Assembly: GCF_014076845.1 (NCBI RefSeq) | Contig: NZ_JACGUT010000072.1 | Span: forward strand, 60,780-124,779 | Length of the DNA stretch: 64,000 bases | Reading direction: 5' to 3' | From: Colwellia sp. MB3u-41 | Lineage (GTDB): Bacteria > Pseudomonadota > Gammaproteobacteria > Enterobacterales > Alteromonadaceae | In this document: piece after piece, positions 41,916-50,604 of the stretch | Layout: the number at the start of each line of letters is the position of its first letter | Position numbering within the stretch: position 1 is the stretch's first letter | The notes under the pieces: generated by a model | What the model was told of the DNA's origin: nothing | Seen by the model: the letters and a program-made list of their open reading frames with translations, nothing else | Databases searched by the model: none | Made by a program: the position numbers and the translations under genes

Positions 41916-42105
41916 AATTAATTCCTTTATTATAATCAAACACTTATTACATCCAATTTTATTATCACATTTCAAACATCAACTTTATAGCTATCAACAG
42001 GTTACATTTTATTTCGAGAAAGATAAAGTTAGTTTTAGGATATTTCATAAACAGATAAAGAAAATAAAATTGACCTTTGGTATTACATGCTCCATTTTTA
42101 AATAA

Positions 42106-42510
42106 TATGATGTAAAGGGTACCGTTACCAACTAACGCGCCACTGAACGACAAACGCCCCAACCTTTATTAGTTGGAAGCTTATGGTAGGTAAACTACGA
42201 CCTAACCTGCAGTAGTTTATTGAACATTCGGTGTGTCTTTTGAATCACACTTTATAACGTTTAATTGGTGGCCCAACATCGCACGCCGACCTATTTCTGT
42301 CGTTACCTAAGGACGACATATAAAAGGTGAATTATCTCTAACGTACTGAAAGTGAATATATTGTAATTGGGTGACTCAATCATCTTCTTCATACTGATGA
42401 TAGCCCATAATAGATTGGTTCATTAATATACTCAAGCCCAGTAAAGTGACTAATAATAGCCAGTTGAAACTGATTAAAACAAGTAACATCAACTTTATCT
42501 GTTTTACTTG
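42106..42510. other. Gene-less boundary region before the cassette array
   Basis: No credible gene is present. It contains an 8-bp inverted repeat CCAACTAA...TTAGTTGG (about 42127-42174) and an ACAAGTAA...TTACTTGT hairpin (about 42480-42513) next to the next gene's stop. These could be very decayed attC sites, but I cannot show it. Confidence 0.4.
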
Positions 42511-42750
42511 TTAGGTGATATTTTCTTCTTCATGCAAGACAAAGCTTACCAATTTATGAACAATTGGAGAGATGATAATGATGACTGGAAAGGCAATGAT
42601 AAAAGCAAAGCTCCAAGCCTTTAGCCAAATATCAACAATATTTTTCACCAGACCAACGTTAAAAATACTGATAACAAAAGACATAATACATGACATAAGT
42701 AACGCCATAAAAAAAGAAAATACTATTTTGTGATGTTTGCGTGAAATCAT
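42511..42750 (-). CDS. DUF2798-like two-helix membrane protein
   Basis: 79 residues. MISRKHHKIVFSFFMALLMSCIMSFVISIFNVG opens the protein and a second membrane segment runs about 48-68 (AFIIAFPVIIIISPIVHKLV). The pattern matches the small DUF2798 family (start RKHHKIVFSFFMALLMSCIMS). Function unknown. It is the leftmost minus-strand cassette-like gene, followed on its 5' side by a decayed attC. Confidence 0.7.
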   Translation of the reverse strand: MISRKHHKIVFSFFMALLMSCIMSFVISIFNVGLVKNIVDIWLKAWSFAFIIAFPVIIIISPIVHKLVSFVLHEEENIT

Positions 42751-42781
42751 TTAAATACTCAAAAATGGTATAGTGCGTATG

Positions 42782-42869
42782 ACCTAATAAAGCCTAAGAA
42801 TAACTGACTGAAATTTATAGGGCACGAACAAGGACCCACTGTTATTGTTCGGTTTAATGCCTGATTATA
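42782..42869 (-). repeat. attC site, degenerate (leftmost convincing one)
   Basis: The right half CCCACTGTTATTGTTCGGTTTAATGCC resembles other sites, but the R' box is ATTAGGT instead of GTTAGGT and the R'' side reads TTATAAT. Probably inactive. Confidence 0.55.
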
Positions 42870-43299
42870 ATGAGCTCACCAATCCAACCGCTATTGCCTG
42901 CGGTTCATTACTAAAAATAGCCATAGCCGTATTCATTTTTTTAAAGCCAAGTTTACTATAGAAGCCCTCTTTACCCGGACTCGCATACAAAATTATTTTT
43001 TTATGACCAAAAGATAATTTAATTAATTGTTTAATAATATCACGCCCCAACCCAATACCTTGGTATTTAGGATGAATGGCAACATCGCATATATATGAGC
43101 AATCAAGTCCATCAGCTAACGCTCGGCCAACCCCAATAAGTTTTTGGTTTTCAAAAATAAAACACTTAAATTTACTATTCGAAAATACAGTTTTAAGGTC
43201 ATCTGCTGGTTTATGACCTAATGGCGCAATACGATATAATGTGGATAATTGTTCCCAATCAATGGCAGATTGTTCATAGACCCATGAAAATTTTTGCAT
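42865..43299 (-). CDS. GNAT acetyltransferase (cassette gene)
   Basis: 144 residues from MQKFSWVYEQSAIDWEQLSTLYRIAPLG (ATG at 43299; an ATG 36 bases upstream is in frame). The acetyl-CoA site is CDVAIHPKYQGIGLGRDIIKQL (about 74-95, Q-x-x-G-x-G/A = QGIGLG). A late YASPGKEGFYSKLGFKKM block follows. It resembles the small YhbS/ElaA-type acetyltransferases often found as integron cassettes. The substrate is unknown. Confidence 0.85.
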   Translation of the reverse strand: MQKFSWVYEQSAIDWEQLSTLYRIAPLGHKPADDLKTVFSNSKFKCFIFENQKLIGVGRALADGLDCSYICDVAIHPKYQGIGLGRDIIKQLIKLSFGHKKIILYASPGKEGFYSKLGFKKMNTAMAIFSNEPQAIAVGLVSSL

Positions 43300-43377
43300 A
43301 GATTCCTTTAAATATAACGCGTAATTAAACAGCAAAAAATAATGAACTAACGCTGCGAAGTATAAACTAGTCGGTGT

Positions 43378-43836
43378 TTAGTGGGTATTTGAGTTATTTG
43401 TTATATGCATTTTAGCCAAACCTTGGTTTATTTTATGTTGCATATAAATAACATGGAATATTGAGGTAATAAATGGGTTTAACCAAAGTTTGTCACCTTT
43501 AGTAGCACCAGCAATTAAATTAATACGTTTACGCACCATAATTATCCATGTTACATCGAAAATAGAGGATATTACATGAAAACCAATTATAACATTTAAA
43601 ATACCAGGTTCCTGCCAATTGGCTAGCGCATGAAGTAAGCTACCCAATGAAAGTGTATATAAAAAAAGGGTTATAAAAATAAAAGTTTTAGATATTTTTA
43701 ATTCGGTATGTCGGTTTATTTGAACAGAGAATTGATATAGCTTGTACATCAAATATGAGCCAAGTGTTAGCACACAAAGCACTAATGTCTTTAATACTGA
43801 TGCAATAGCAAAGACTCCAGTAAATCCGTTTTTCAT
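43378..43836 (-). CDS. DUF4234-like membrane protein (cassette gene)
   Basis: 152 residues with four membrane segments (about 10-32, 49-68, 76-97, 115-131). A strong AGGAGG ribosome site lies 7 bases before the ATG. The pattern (LVLCVLTLGSYLMYKLYQFSVQINRHTE at the N-terminus) suggests the DUF4234 group. Function unknown. It lies between decayed attC remnants in the old end of the array. Confidence 0.65.
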   Translation of the reverse strand: MKNGFTGVFAIASVLKTLVLCVLTLGSYLMYKLYQFSVQINRHTELKISKTFIFITLFLYTLSLGSLLHALANWQEPGILNVIIGFHVISSIFDVTWIIMVRKRINLIAGATKGDKLWLNPFITSIFHVIYMQHKINQGLAKMHITNNSNTH

Positions 43837-43859
43837 TTATACCTCCTAACCCTTTTGTC

Positions 43860-43960
43860 TATATAACGTCTGACTTACTGATAAAAAACAGTTAACTATA
43901 ATCTACAAGATAAGAATATAACAATTTAAGGTACTCGTAATAAGTGTCCAGTTATAAAGT
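43860..43960 (-). repeat. attC remnant
   Basis: ATAACGTCTGACTTACTGA followed by AAAAAACAGTTAACTATAAT matches the left arm of intact sites. The right arm is mostly lost (only GTGTCCAGTTATA near 43945). A decayed site. Confidence 0.4.
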
Positions 43961-43962
43961 AT

Positions 43963-44295
43963 TTATACTACCGTAAATGAAAAGGTTAATTTACAATCAA
44001 TATACTTAAGCATGCGATTAACTATTGTGGGTATATCAATGGTATTAGTTCCTGAACCAGAGCTTACTGAAATGAATATATCACAATCATCTATCTCAAC
44101 TCTTTGGCGTACATAATAGTCATTTATCTCATCAAAATGTTTATCTGTTAATGGCACATAAACAACATAACGGTTATTTTCAACATGATTATCACGTATA
44201 GCCCCTAATATCTCTCGCTCTAGCGTAAAAGCTTGCATCTTATCTAAGTGATTAAATCTAAAGCTTATTTCTGCTTCAGTGTTTAAGTTTTCCAT
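43963..44295 (-). CDS. Hypothetical cassette protein
   Basis: 110 residues, soluble, rich in acidic and Ile/Val residues (MENLNTEAEISFRFNHLDKMQAF). No membrane segment, signal or motif that I recognise. The cassette context and a GAGGGTC ribosome region before the ATG support a real gene. Function unknown. Confidence 0.6.
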   Translation of the reverse strand: MENLNTEAEISFRFNHLDKMQAFTLEREILGAIRDNHVENNRYVVYVPLTDKHFDEINDYYVRQRVEIDDCDIFISVSSGSGTNTIDIPTIVNRMLKYIDCKLTFSFTVV

Positions 44296-44316
44296 CTGAC
44301 CCTCTTTGCTTTATTA

Positions 44317-44353
44317 GCTGCCAACGGTTTATTAGCCGTTTGAGCGCATTATT
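44317..44353 (-). repeat. Half attC site
   Basis: TGCCAACGGTTTATTAGCC, then GTTTGAGCGCATTATTATG, corresponds to the right (R''-L'') half of intact sites. No left half follows. From here to 44727 there is no gene I can support. Confidence 0.45.
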
Positions 44354-44727
44354 ATGTTTTAAGCATACTTTTTTATCTACGTATATCATTGTAATATTTT
44401 TATTCGCGTCAAAATAACAATAAGACACATTATTTTTAAGTCTCTAAAGATTTTTATATCTTCTATAGTACAAACAGACTTTTTAATATTTGGTGAGCTA
44501 GCATAGCATCAACAAAAGCATTCATGTCTACGTTATCTTTTCATAATTTGGCAATTGAAAGTTATACATAAATTTATTTTGTATACCTACCCGAACAAAT
44601 AAGAGGGTATCTGAATCGATGTTATAGGTAAGTGGGCATTTATTTCACTCTCCGCACGCATAGAAAGCTTAACGTCACCTTTAGTAGGTTGAGTAAATAA
44701 TCCACTACTACAGAGTTTCCAATAAAT

Positions 44728-44802
44728 CTACGACCAATAAACACCAAGATTTATTACAGTACACAAACCGAAAAAATAAGTAAGTTCATTTACGCCAATC
44801 AT
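44728..44802 (-). pseudogene. Remnant of a small membrane-protein gene
   Basis: ATG at 44802 reads MIGVNELTYFFGLCTVINLG and then stops at a TAG (44728-44730). The start resembles small DUF6868-like membrane proteins of marine bacteria. Nothing downstream restores a frame. It is only 24 codons, so this is tentative. Confidence 0.3.
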
Positions 44803-44831
44803 TGATTAAATCTCCGTAATATTGCTTTTGC

Positions 44832-44928
44832 ATAATACCCACTAAGAGGCAAATGATAGTTAGCTAAAATAAGCGACAAAGGAGCAAATAGCCAACTGTT
44901 ATGCGAGCGTTTGAATGCCTTGTTAGCC
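44832..44928 (-). repeat. attC site A (mutated R')
   Basis: Arms GTTAGCT/AGCCAAC and a GAGCGTTTGAATGCCTTGTTAGCC right end. The left crossover box reads ATAATAC (minus-strand ATTAT rather than GTTAT), so recombination may be lost. Confidence 0.8.
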
Positions 44929-45086
44929 GCATGTTGTCTAAATGTTGCATAGAAAGGAAATTGCATTTTTAGCTTATATTTAAGTTTGAATATTACATTA
45001 AAATACTTATACTTCCGCTGGCTTATAAGTTTAAGGAATGAACGATTTATAATTAATTCCAATAAACGCAGGTTAAAATTACATTT

Positions 45087-45539
45087 ATGACTGTCATGGC
45101 ACATCCAAATATACAAAATGTTAAGCGATATAGAATTCAAGATAAGGTGTTCGGTATTCAAGAGTACTTTTCTATTGCCAAGCATGGTGACAAAGCTAAA
45201 ATTTTAGCAGAGAAAAGACAAGAAGAAATATCTCAAAAAAGACTATATCGCCAAATACGTATGCAGTTAGATATAAATAAGATATTTCATCCTGATGGAA
45301 CAGTTATTGGACTAAAACGAACATTAAAAAATAAAAATGGTTCGATAAAAAAGATTTTACATATTCAAATTAGCGTAAATGGAAAACAGAAAAAAACTGA
45401 TATAACGATTGATAACAAAACCTTTGAACAAGCATATCTTAAAGCTCAAAATAAAATATTGGAATTAAGAAAAATTGAGCACTCTCTTGAAATAACAGAA
45501 ATATTTAAAAAAGTAGCAGGGTACTACAAATACAGCTAA
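45087..45539 (+). CDS. Basic hypothetical protein, reversed orientation in its cassette
   Basis: 150 residues (alternative ATG at 45096), strongly basic. Two similar beta-rich segments (about 13-50 and 65-120) contain ILHIQISVNGKQKKTDITIDNKTFEQAYLKAQNKILE, which resembles arm-type/AP2-like DNA-binding sheets. That is inference only. It is the only gene between attC A and B and runs against the array direction, so it would need its own promoter. Its 3' end lies inside attC B. Confidence 0.6.
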   Translation: MTVMAHPNIQNVKRYRIQDKVFGIQEYFSIAKHGDKAKILAEKRQEEISQKRLYRQIRMQLDINKIFHPDGTVIGLKRTLKNKNGSIKKILHIQISVNGKQKKTDITIDNKTFEQAYLKAQNKILELRKIEHSLEITEIFKKVAGYYKYS

Positions 45540-45632
45540 CGATTACATAAGCAGAAAATGACAGTGGGCTAAAATGGAGCGAAGCGAACAGAGCAGCTCC
45601 CACTTTTAGTCCTGTTGATTAGCTTGTTATAC
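45535..45632 (-). repeat. attC site B
   Basis: Ends AGCTAAC and GTTATAC; arms AGTGGGCT/CTCCCACT differ from the common GTTGGCT pair but stay complementary. Confidence 0.8.
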
Positions 45633-46070
45633 GTTACTTGCTAGTGATATATCCACTTTAGGCCATTTACATGCATACCAAATAATCGCCACTGAGAGTA
45701 GAACCGCTATCGCAGTTAAAAACAGGTAAAACACCCAAGTTTCTGTCAAATTAGTTGCAATAAGAATAACTATATAAAGTGTGCTCAGTATTATATTCAA
45801 CCAACGATTGATCTTAGGTTGAACCACTAGGGTAAAAAATATCATCACACTTGGCATTGACATTAATAAAGCAACGGCAAAAAACTCTAATTGAGTTTCA
45901 GCCGTTGCTTTAACCGCCATAGCATCTGCCAATATTCCAGGTACATAAATCTGTATATAGTCACCGTAAACATAACAAAACATAACCGCTACCCAAAGGG
46001 CAGAAATCTTTAATTTTATATTGATTTTAAAATCTTCATAAACTTCCGTATTACTTTTAACTGAACTCAT
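45627..46070 (-). CDS. DUF6326-like membrane protein (cassette gene)
   Basis: 147 residues with four membrane segments (about 22-42, 58-80, 88-108, 112-136). The opening LKISALWVAVMFCYVYGDYIQIYVPG and the central PKINRWLNIILSTLYIVIL resemble the DUF6326 family. The stop TAA is the TAA of the attC B R'' box. Function unknown. Confidence 0.7.
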   Translation of the reverse strand: MSSVKSNTEVYEDFKINIKLKISALWVAVMFCYVYGDYIQIYVPGILADAMAVKATAETQLEFFAVALLMSMPSVMIFFTLVVQPKINRWLNIILSTLYIVILIATNLTETWVFYLFLTAIAVLLSVAIIWYACKWPKVDISLASNV

Positions 46071-46095
46071 TCAAAACTCCCTATTATCGATAACG

Positions 46096-46193
46096 TATAA
46101 CGCCCATATTAACGAGCTAAGTAATAGTTGGCCAAGATAGCGAAGAATGAGCACAGCCAACTGTTACGTGATTTGTTGAATTGTTTGTTATGT
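46096..46193 (-). repeat. attC site C
   Basis: Ends TATAACG and GTTATGT; arms GTTGGCC/AGCCAAC; somewhat diverged L boxes. Confidence 0.82.
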
Positions 46194-46733
46194 TTTTTTA
46201 TTGAAGGACTCTAGTTTACCTTTGAAATTACCAACAGAATACAAACGCCCCTGTATATCTTGTATATATAAATTTTCTCCTTCATGTAATTCATCATTAA
46301 TAAAGGCAACTAAATCGTTACTATTACCTGATATGGCAAGTTCTCTTTCAAAAAACTCACCTTCTTTCAATACCACACAAGTATTTTTAGTAGCAAATTG
46401 CTTTCTAATTTTTTCATTAACACCCTCGTAATTAGACGTGGAGTTAATATTATATGAAACTTCGGCATCAGGTTCCTTTGCTGGAATATCAAAGGTCATA
46501 CCTTTAGCTTCAATTTTAAGCCCTTTAATAATAATAGGTCTACGCCCAATGTTTGCAATGGTTACCATAAGAGTTTTAGTTCCTACATTTTTTTCATGAA
46601 ACCCGCGAAAGACACTAACTTCTGCCCAAGCTTCAATTTTTGAATTGTCTCGCTCAATGTTATAAATAGAGTAGATAGCAACAAACAATGCTATGGCTAG
46701 TGATATTATTGAAATTACTAGGGATAAATCCAT
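46188..46733 (-). CDS. Membrane-anchored hypothetical protein (cassette gene)
   Basis: 181 residues. One N-terminal membrane segment (about 4-25, LVISIISLAIALFVAIYSIYNI) precedes a soluble beta-rich domain (about 35-175) with VTIANIGRRPIIIKGLKIEAKG. No known motif is recognised. The stop TAA is supplied by the attC C R'' box. Confidence 0.68.
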   Translation of the reverse strand: MDLSLVISIISLAIALFVAIYSIYNIERDNSKIEAWAEVSVFRGFHEKNVGTKTLMVTIANIGRRPIIIKGLKIEAKGMTFDIPAKEPDAEVSYNINSTSNYEGVNEKIRKQFATKNTCVVLKEGEFFERELAISGNSNDLVAFINDELHEGENLYIQDIQGRLYSVGNFKGKLESFNKKT

Positions 46734-46746
46734 ATTTCCTCATAAA

Positions 46747-46846
46747 AATAACGCCCATTTAAGGGGCTGATAATAGTTTGCTAAAATGTGTAACGAAGCG
46801 GAACCGAGCAAACTGTTAGCAGTCCCGCTTGAAACCCTTGTTAATG
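46747..46846 (-). repeat. attC site D
   Basis: Left end AATAACGCCCATTTAAGGGG, right end CCCGCTTGAAACCCTTGTTAATG; arms GTTTGCT/AGCAAAC. Confidence 0.85.
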
Positions 46847-46851
46847 GTATG

Positions 46852-47451
46852 CTAATAAAGCACTGATAATTTAGCGTATTCGGTTGTAATTTTAGTCCCA
46901 CTCTCTGTTGTTGTAATTGAAGCTTTACCAATGGAGATTACAGAGTGCTCTAAATAAATATTAATACCACCACTGGAAGGAGATGATGAGTTAGTTTTCC
47001 AATTAGAGTCAATTACCACTTTATGCGACATACCTTTAGGTAAAAATATGACAACATTTTTATTGTATATACTGTACCCTTCATGCGTATTCGTTTTTAT
47101 ACTCTCCGCACTAATTGTTAAATTGGATGCCATACTTGTTGGCACGATAAATAGAACGCTGCTAAGTAATGCTAAAATAAATGAACAGAAAACTACTATC
47201 TTAGGTTTTGTTTTAGCCTTTGATTTTGGCTTTTTATTAATAACTTCAACTTTAGGTTCGAATAACATATCTACATTTAACTCAAAACAAGATGCTAATG
47301 CTTTAATTGTCTCTAAAGAGCCAGAACCATTATTTTCTACCCTTTGAATAGTTCTTAAACTCACAGCGCTGGCATCAGCTAAGTGTTGTTGACTCCAAGC
47401 TCTAATTTTACGTTCTGCTATAACTTTTTCAGCGTTTATTATCATTTCCAT
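46852..47451 (-). CDS. XRE helix-turn-helix protein with membrane anchor and outer domain
   Basis: 199 residues. The N-terminal XRE domain (about 5-65) shows IRAWSQQHLADASAVSLRTIQRVENN. A Lys-rich linker (KKPKSKAKTKPK) precedes a single membrane segment (about 84-105, IVVFCSFILALLSSVLFIV). A C-terminal domain of about 90 residues would be outside the membrane. This suggests a one-component membrane regulator that senses an envelope signal. The target is unknown. Upstream sequence is interrupted by an IS3 element. Confidence 0.8.
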   Translation of the reverse strand: MEMIINAEKVIAERKIRAWSQQHLADASAVSLRTIQRVENNGSGSLETIKALASCFELNVDMLFEPKVEVINKKPKSKAKTKPKIVVFCSFILALLSSVLFIVPTSMASNLTISAESIKTNTHEGYSIYNKNVVIFLPKGMSHKVVIDSNWKTNSSSPSSGGINIYLEHSVISIGKASITTTESGTKITTEYAKLSVLY

Positions 47452-47542
47452 TTGTATTTCTCACACAGATAAATCGAAACTGTATCCTGTAAAAAAAATC
47501 CTTATTTGTATACGACATGTTTACGTCAATTTAACGACAGGC

Positions 47543-48718
47543 TGACCTGGTCAACTAAATTCAGACACCCTAGTTAAGTTCGCTAAGCTACCTTTTTCAA
47601 TTCTCTTTCTTTACACTCAAATTCATTGGGGTTTTGATAACCAAGATATGAGTGCATTCTTTTGCTGTTGTACCACATCGTGATGTAGTTCAGCACATCT
47701 TGTTAAGCTGCATAACGTGTTCGATAGTTACGCCAATGCACGCGTTCTTTTTTTAAACTACCAAAGAAGCTCTCTGCTACCGCATCATCCCAGCAGCAAC
47801 CTTTCTTACTCATACTACCAACAAAGCCATGTAACTTGAGTATTCGTCTATATTGATGACTCGCATATTGAACACCTTGATCTGAATGCACTATCAGTCC
47901 AGCCTTTGGTTTTCTTTGCCACATTGCCATGGTACAAGTTGAGCTTTCATTCTTGAACCCATGCTCCAACCGACAACTTTACGAGAGTACAGGTCGATTA
48001 CTATCGCCAAATATAGCCAGCCTTCTGAAGTCCATATGTAGGTAATATCTTGCACCCACGCTTGGTTAGGTTGTTGCACATCAAAGTCTTGCTCAAGTTC
48101 GTTCGCGTAAACGGGCTTGTTGTGTTCGCTGTTTGTCGTTGCTTTATATTTTTTCTTGTAACGTACCCAAACGTTTGTTTCTTTCATTAATTGCGCTGTT
48201 TTTCCACGGCTAACTGGGAAGCTGAGTGCATTCAACGCTTTTTGAGTACGTCTTTGAGCCTTTCTTTTCTGATAACTATAATAATTGTTACTTTTTATAC
48301 CCAGTACTCGACACATCAGTATCACAGGCCAGATCTTCTTATGTTGGGTAACAAACGAGTCTTTTATTTCGTTTCTATTGCAAAGAAGACCGTCGCTTTT
48401 TTTAATAGCTCACGCTCGATTTCTAGGCGCTTTACTTGAGCTTTAAGTTTACGGATTTCATCTTGCTCTGGCGTTAGCTTTCCATTCCCTCTAAAAGCAT
48501 GACCATCATCATTTTCAGCTTCTTTGATCCATCGACCAAGCACTTGTGCACTGACGTCTAAATTTCTAGCGGCTTCTGCTACAGCGTAGTTTTATCTCTA
48601 ACGAGTGCAATTGCATCTAGTTTGAATTCTTTTAGATAGGTTTTACAGTTTTTCATTTGTATCTCCAATTAAGTCTATTATGTCTTAACTGGGGTAGTCA
48701 TATCAATTAGACCACGTC
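47543..48718 (-). mobile_element. IS3-family insertion sequence, decayed
   Basis: About 1176 bp. Ends are imperfect inverted repeats: left TGACCTGGTCAACTAAATTC, right complement TGACGTGGTCTAATTGATAT. CAGG occurs next to both ends and may be a target duplication with a one-base offset. It carries a two-frame transposase that is frameshifted and nonsense-mutated. Confidence 0.8.
47583..48656 (-). pseudogene. IS3-family transposase (orfA/orfB), inactivated
   Basis: orfA starts at 48656 (MKNCKTYLKEFKLDAIALVRDK). It loses frame by one base near 48590 before the expected AVAEAARNLDVSAQVLGRWIKEAE and continues to [20 protein letters not shown] with the A-rich slippage site. orfB pieces follow: [37 protein letters not shown] with a DDE Asp, a frameshift near 47940, then [13 protein letters not shown], and SFFGSLKKERVHW with the Glu. 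A premature TAA at about 47703 precedes LNYITMWYNSKRMHSYLGYQNP. At least three lesions are present, so it is dead. Confidence 0.85.
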
Positions 48719-48863
48719 ACAGGTATAAATAAAATGGCAGCCACTTTAAAATTTATAAAAAATTTAAATTTTTCAGAGCAATGAGGGCATACTTTAACTT
48801 TGCCAAATTTATTCAAAGTTTTAGAAAACAGACTTGTTTTTTATCGCAATGTGGACACTTCAA
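48719..48863 (-). pseudogene. Zinc-ribbon membrane protein fragment cut by the IS3 element
   Basis: From a TTG at 48863 just after attC E it reads MKCPHCDKKQVC. After a frameshift it continues FSKTLNKFGKVKVCPHC and a hydrophobic start IINFKVAAILFIP, where the IS begins. The CPHC...CPHC pairs suggest a zinc ribbon followed by a membrane segment. No continuation is found on the other side of the IS, so sequence was lost there. Confidence 0.55.
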
Positions 48864-48877
48864 CGTGAATACTCTTT

Positions 48878-48962
48878 AAATAACAGGCTAAAAATTGTGG
48901 GCTAAATGAAGCGAAGCGTAATAGCCCATACTTTTTAGTCCTTGTTGATTTTCTTGTTAGGC
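48878..48962 (-). repeat. attC site E (short, diverged arms)
   Basis: Ends AAATAAC and GTTAGGC; arms TTGTGGGCT/AGCCCATA; 85 bp, shorter than most sites. Confidence 0.75.
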
Positions 48963-48967
48963 ACGTT

Positions 48968-49426
48968 TTAGCCTAGACGTAGAATAGTGGAGACAAAACG
49001 ACTTGATACTGCCCACTGACTGGGCCAATAGCCATTAAACTTTGGTAAATTATCATCTACATCATCAACCCGCCGATCATAAAACGAATGCAGAACTGGT
49101 TTAGGCAATTCATAATCTTTGGAGAAATTTTCTGCTGGGATAAAGGACAAGCCAAAGGCTGGAGCTAAAGGCAAAAATGCTACCACTGGGCTGTTGCATG
49201 AAGGACAAAAACCTCGGTTTACTGCAGGTGGAAAACGATGTTTAGCGAATCGGATTGTAGGATTAATAGGTTTAATCACTTGGTTAGATCTTACCGCAAC
49301 AATATCAGCGAACGGCTTACGATAAACCTCTTGGCAAATTTTGCAATGGCATATAAATCGAATTACGGGATGATTTTTGACTATTACCTCACTCTCTTCG
49401 CATGGACATGAACAAGATGTTTGCAT
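48968..49426 (-). CDS. GFA/CENP-V-like zinc-binding protein (cassette gene)
   Basis: 152 residues. Zinc-binding cysteines occur as CSCPCEESEV (about 4-13), FICHCKICQEVYRKPF (about 24-39) and GFCPSCNSPVVAF (about 72-84), the layout of the glutathione-dependent formaldehyde-activating (GFA) fold. GFA-like proteins are common cassettes. Activity is unknown. Confidence 0.78.
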   Translation of the reverse strand: MQTSCSCPCEESEVIVKNHPVIRFICHCKICQEVYRKPFADIVAVRSNQVIKPINPTIRFAKHRFPPAVNRGFCPSCNSPVVAFLPLAPAFGLSFIPAENFSKDYELPKPVLHSFYDRRVDDVDDNLPKFNGYWPSQWAVSSRFVSTILRLG

Positions 49427-49455
49427 GGTGCCTCCTTCTGATTATCGGTATAAGC

Positions 49456-49547
49456 CCCTAACGTCTTGCTAAGTGGAAAATAATGGTTGGCTATAATTGC
49501 GAAGCGATGCCCAACTGTTATTTTTCCGTTTGAGCAACTTGTTAGCT
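49456..49547 (-). repeat. attC site F
   Basis: Ends CCCTAAC and GTTAGCT; arms GTTGGCT/GCCCAAC; L box TCCGTTTGAGCAACTT. Confidence 0.85.
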
Positions 49548-49558
49548 ACTGGTTATAA

Positions 49559-49819
49559 TTAATAATGATAGCGACATGATATAACTGTTATATGACTATC
49601 ACTAACGGCATATACTAGGCGATTGGATTCATCCACACGTCTAGAGCAAAAACCTGATAAATTTTCTTTTAGCGGTTCAGGCTTTCCGATCCCCTCAAAT
49701 GGGGAACGTTTAGTGTCTGTAATTAATTTATTAATTCTTTTAAGCGTTTTTTTATCTTGCCCTTGCCAATATTCGTAATCAGCCCATGCATCATTGGTCC
49801 ACGCTAACAACCTAGTCAT
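49559..49819 (-). CDS. yoeB: YoeB-family mRNA interferase toxin
   Basis: Ribosome-dependent endoribonuclease, 86 residues: LLAWTNDAWADYEYWQGQDKKTLKRINKLI at the start, then GIGKPEPLKENLSGFCSRRVDESNRLVYAV, and the terminal ISCRYHY with the catalytic His/Tyr. It overlaps the antitoxin gene by 8 bases. A cassette-borne toxin-antitoxin pair probably stabilises the array. Confidence 0.93.
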   Translation of the reverse strand: MTRLLAWTNDAWADYEYWQGQDKKTLKRINKLITDTKRSPFEGIGKPEPLKENLSGFCSRRVDESNRLVYAVSDSHITVISCRYHY

Positions 49820-50066
49820 TTAATATTTCTCGCTCAATCACTTGAGCTGATTTAAATTGCTCAATAGAACGGGTTAAGTGAACTACGTTAGCAGGTGACT
49901 TTAATAAATGAACAGTTTCCATCAAGCTGTTGTAATGATCCATAGACATAACAACAGCATCTTCAGAATCTCTACGTGTAATTACCGTATAATCAGCGTC
50001 GTTTACGACATGATCAAGTACAGATTTAAGCCCATTTCTTGCTTCAGTAAAAGATACAATTCTCAT
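49812..50066 (-). CDS. yefM: YefM-family antitoxin
   Basis: 84 residues, partner of YoeB. N-terminal Phd/YefM DNA-binding fold: MRIVSFTEARNGLKSVLDHVVNDADYTVITRRDSEDAVVMSMDHYNSL. The flexible C-terminal tail (AQVIEREIL) should neutralise the toxin. It is first in the pair, as usual, and likely autorepresses its own promoter; hence the pair can be expressed without the integron promoter. Confidence 0.93.
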   Translation of the reverse strand: MRIVSFTEARNGLKSVLDHVVNDADYTVITRRDSEDAVVMSMDHYNSLMETVHLLKSPANVVHLTRSIEQFKSAQVIEREILND

Positions 50067-50156
50067 AATAGCCTTATTTTTAGTTGTACATTTAATAAGA
50101 CAAGTCTAACTAAAAAGAGTCACTTGTGCAAGATGATGTACAAGTTTAGTTGAAGC

Positions 50157-50253
50157 AGCTAACGCCCACTTAAGCGGCAAAAAATTGTTGGCTAAAATGT
50201 AAACGAAGTGAGACAGCCAACTGTTTTTTGTCCGTTTGAATGCCTTGTTATGC
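50157..50253 (-). repeat. attC site G
   Basis: Ends AGCTAAC and GTTATGC; arms ATTGTTGGCT/AGCCAACTGT; L boxes ACTTAAGCGG and CCGTTTGAATG. A textbook member of the array. Confidence 0.92.
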
Positions 50254-50503
50254 GATTTTTACATTACACAAACTGCACAATTTATATAAATATTAGCGAC
50301 ATAAAATGCACATTTAAAAAACCACAGCATTGCGACACACCAAACCGTGAATTTTGAGCCACTAACGAAAAGTGAATTTACCACTTACCTGCTTTGGCGA
50401 AAAACTATTCAACCAAAAACTGAAATAGATTTAATTACGCGTAAATAACCAAGATAAAGAAAAGACAACTACCACAATTACATTTAATCGAATTCGCAAT
50501 GCC
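50254..50503. other. ORF-less cassette, copy 1
   Basis: 250 bases between attC G and H with no ORF conserved on either strand. It is nearly identical (about a dozen differences by eye) to 56139-56388. It contains the motif GTGAATTTTGAGCCAC, shared with the cassette at 51071. It may carry a promoter or small RNA, or be selfish. Confidence 0.8.
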
Positions 50504-50604
50504 GCATAACGCCTACTTAAGAGGTTTTTAATTGTTGGTTAAAATGTGAAGCGAAGCTGAACCTAACCAACTGTTAAAAGTCCTGCTTGAATGGCTTGTT
50601 ATAT
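50504..50604 (-). repeat. attC site H
   Basis: Ends GCATAAC and GTTATAT; arms GTTGGTT/AACCAAC; L boxes ACTTAAGAGG and CCTGCTTGAATGG. Confidence 0.9.

Noticed and set aside
42106..42510. Further attC sites left of 42.78 kb
   Set aside because: Only short inverted repeats and isolated TAACG/GTTAGG matches are present; arms and spacing do not fit.
43340..43378. Very short attC between the GNAT and DUF4234 genes
   Set aside because: AACTAACG is present but no complementary right half could be found; it may be a deletion remnant, but this is not supportable.
44799..45185. Minus-strand 128-codon frame across attC A
   Set aside because: Its second half is a translation of the attC site itself (NKAFKRSHNSWLF...), and the plus-strand gene at 45087 overlaps the rest.
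47543..47554. TGACCTGGTCAA as another RutR operator
   Set aside because: It is the terminal inverted repeat of the IS3 element and lacks the 2-base spacer.
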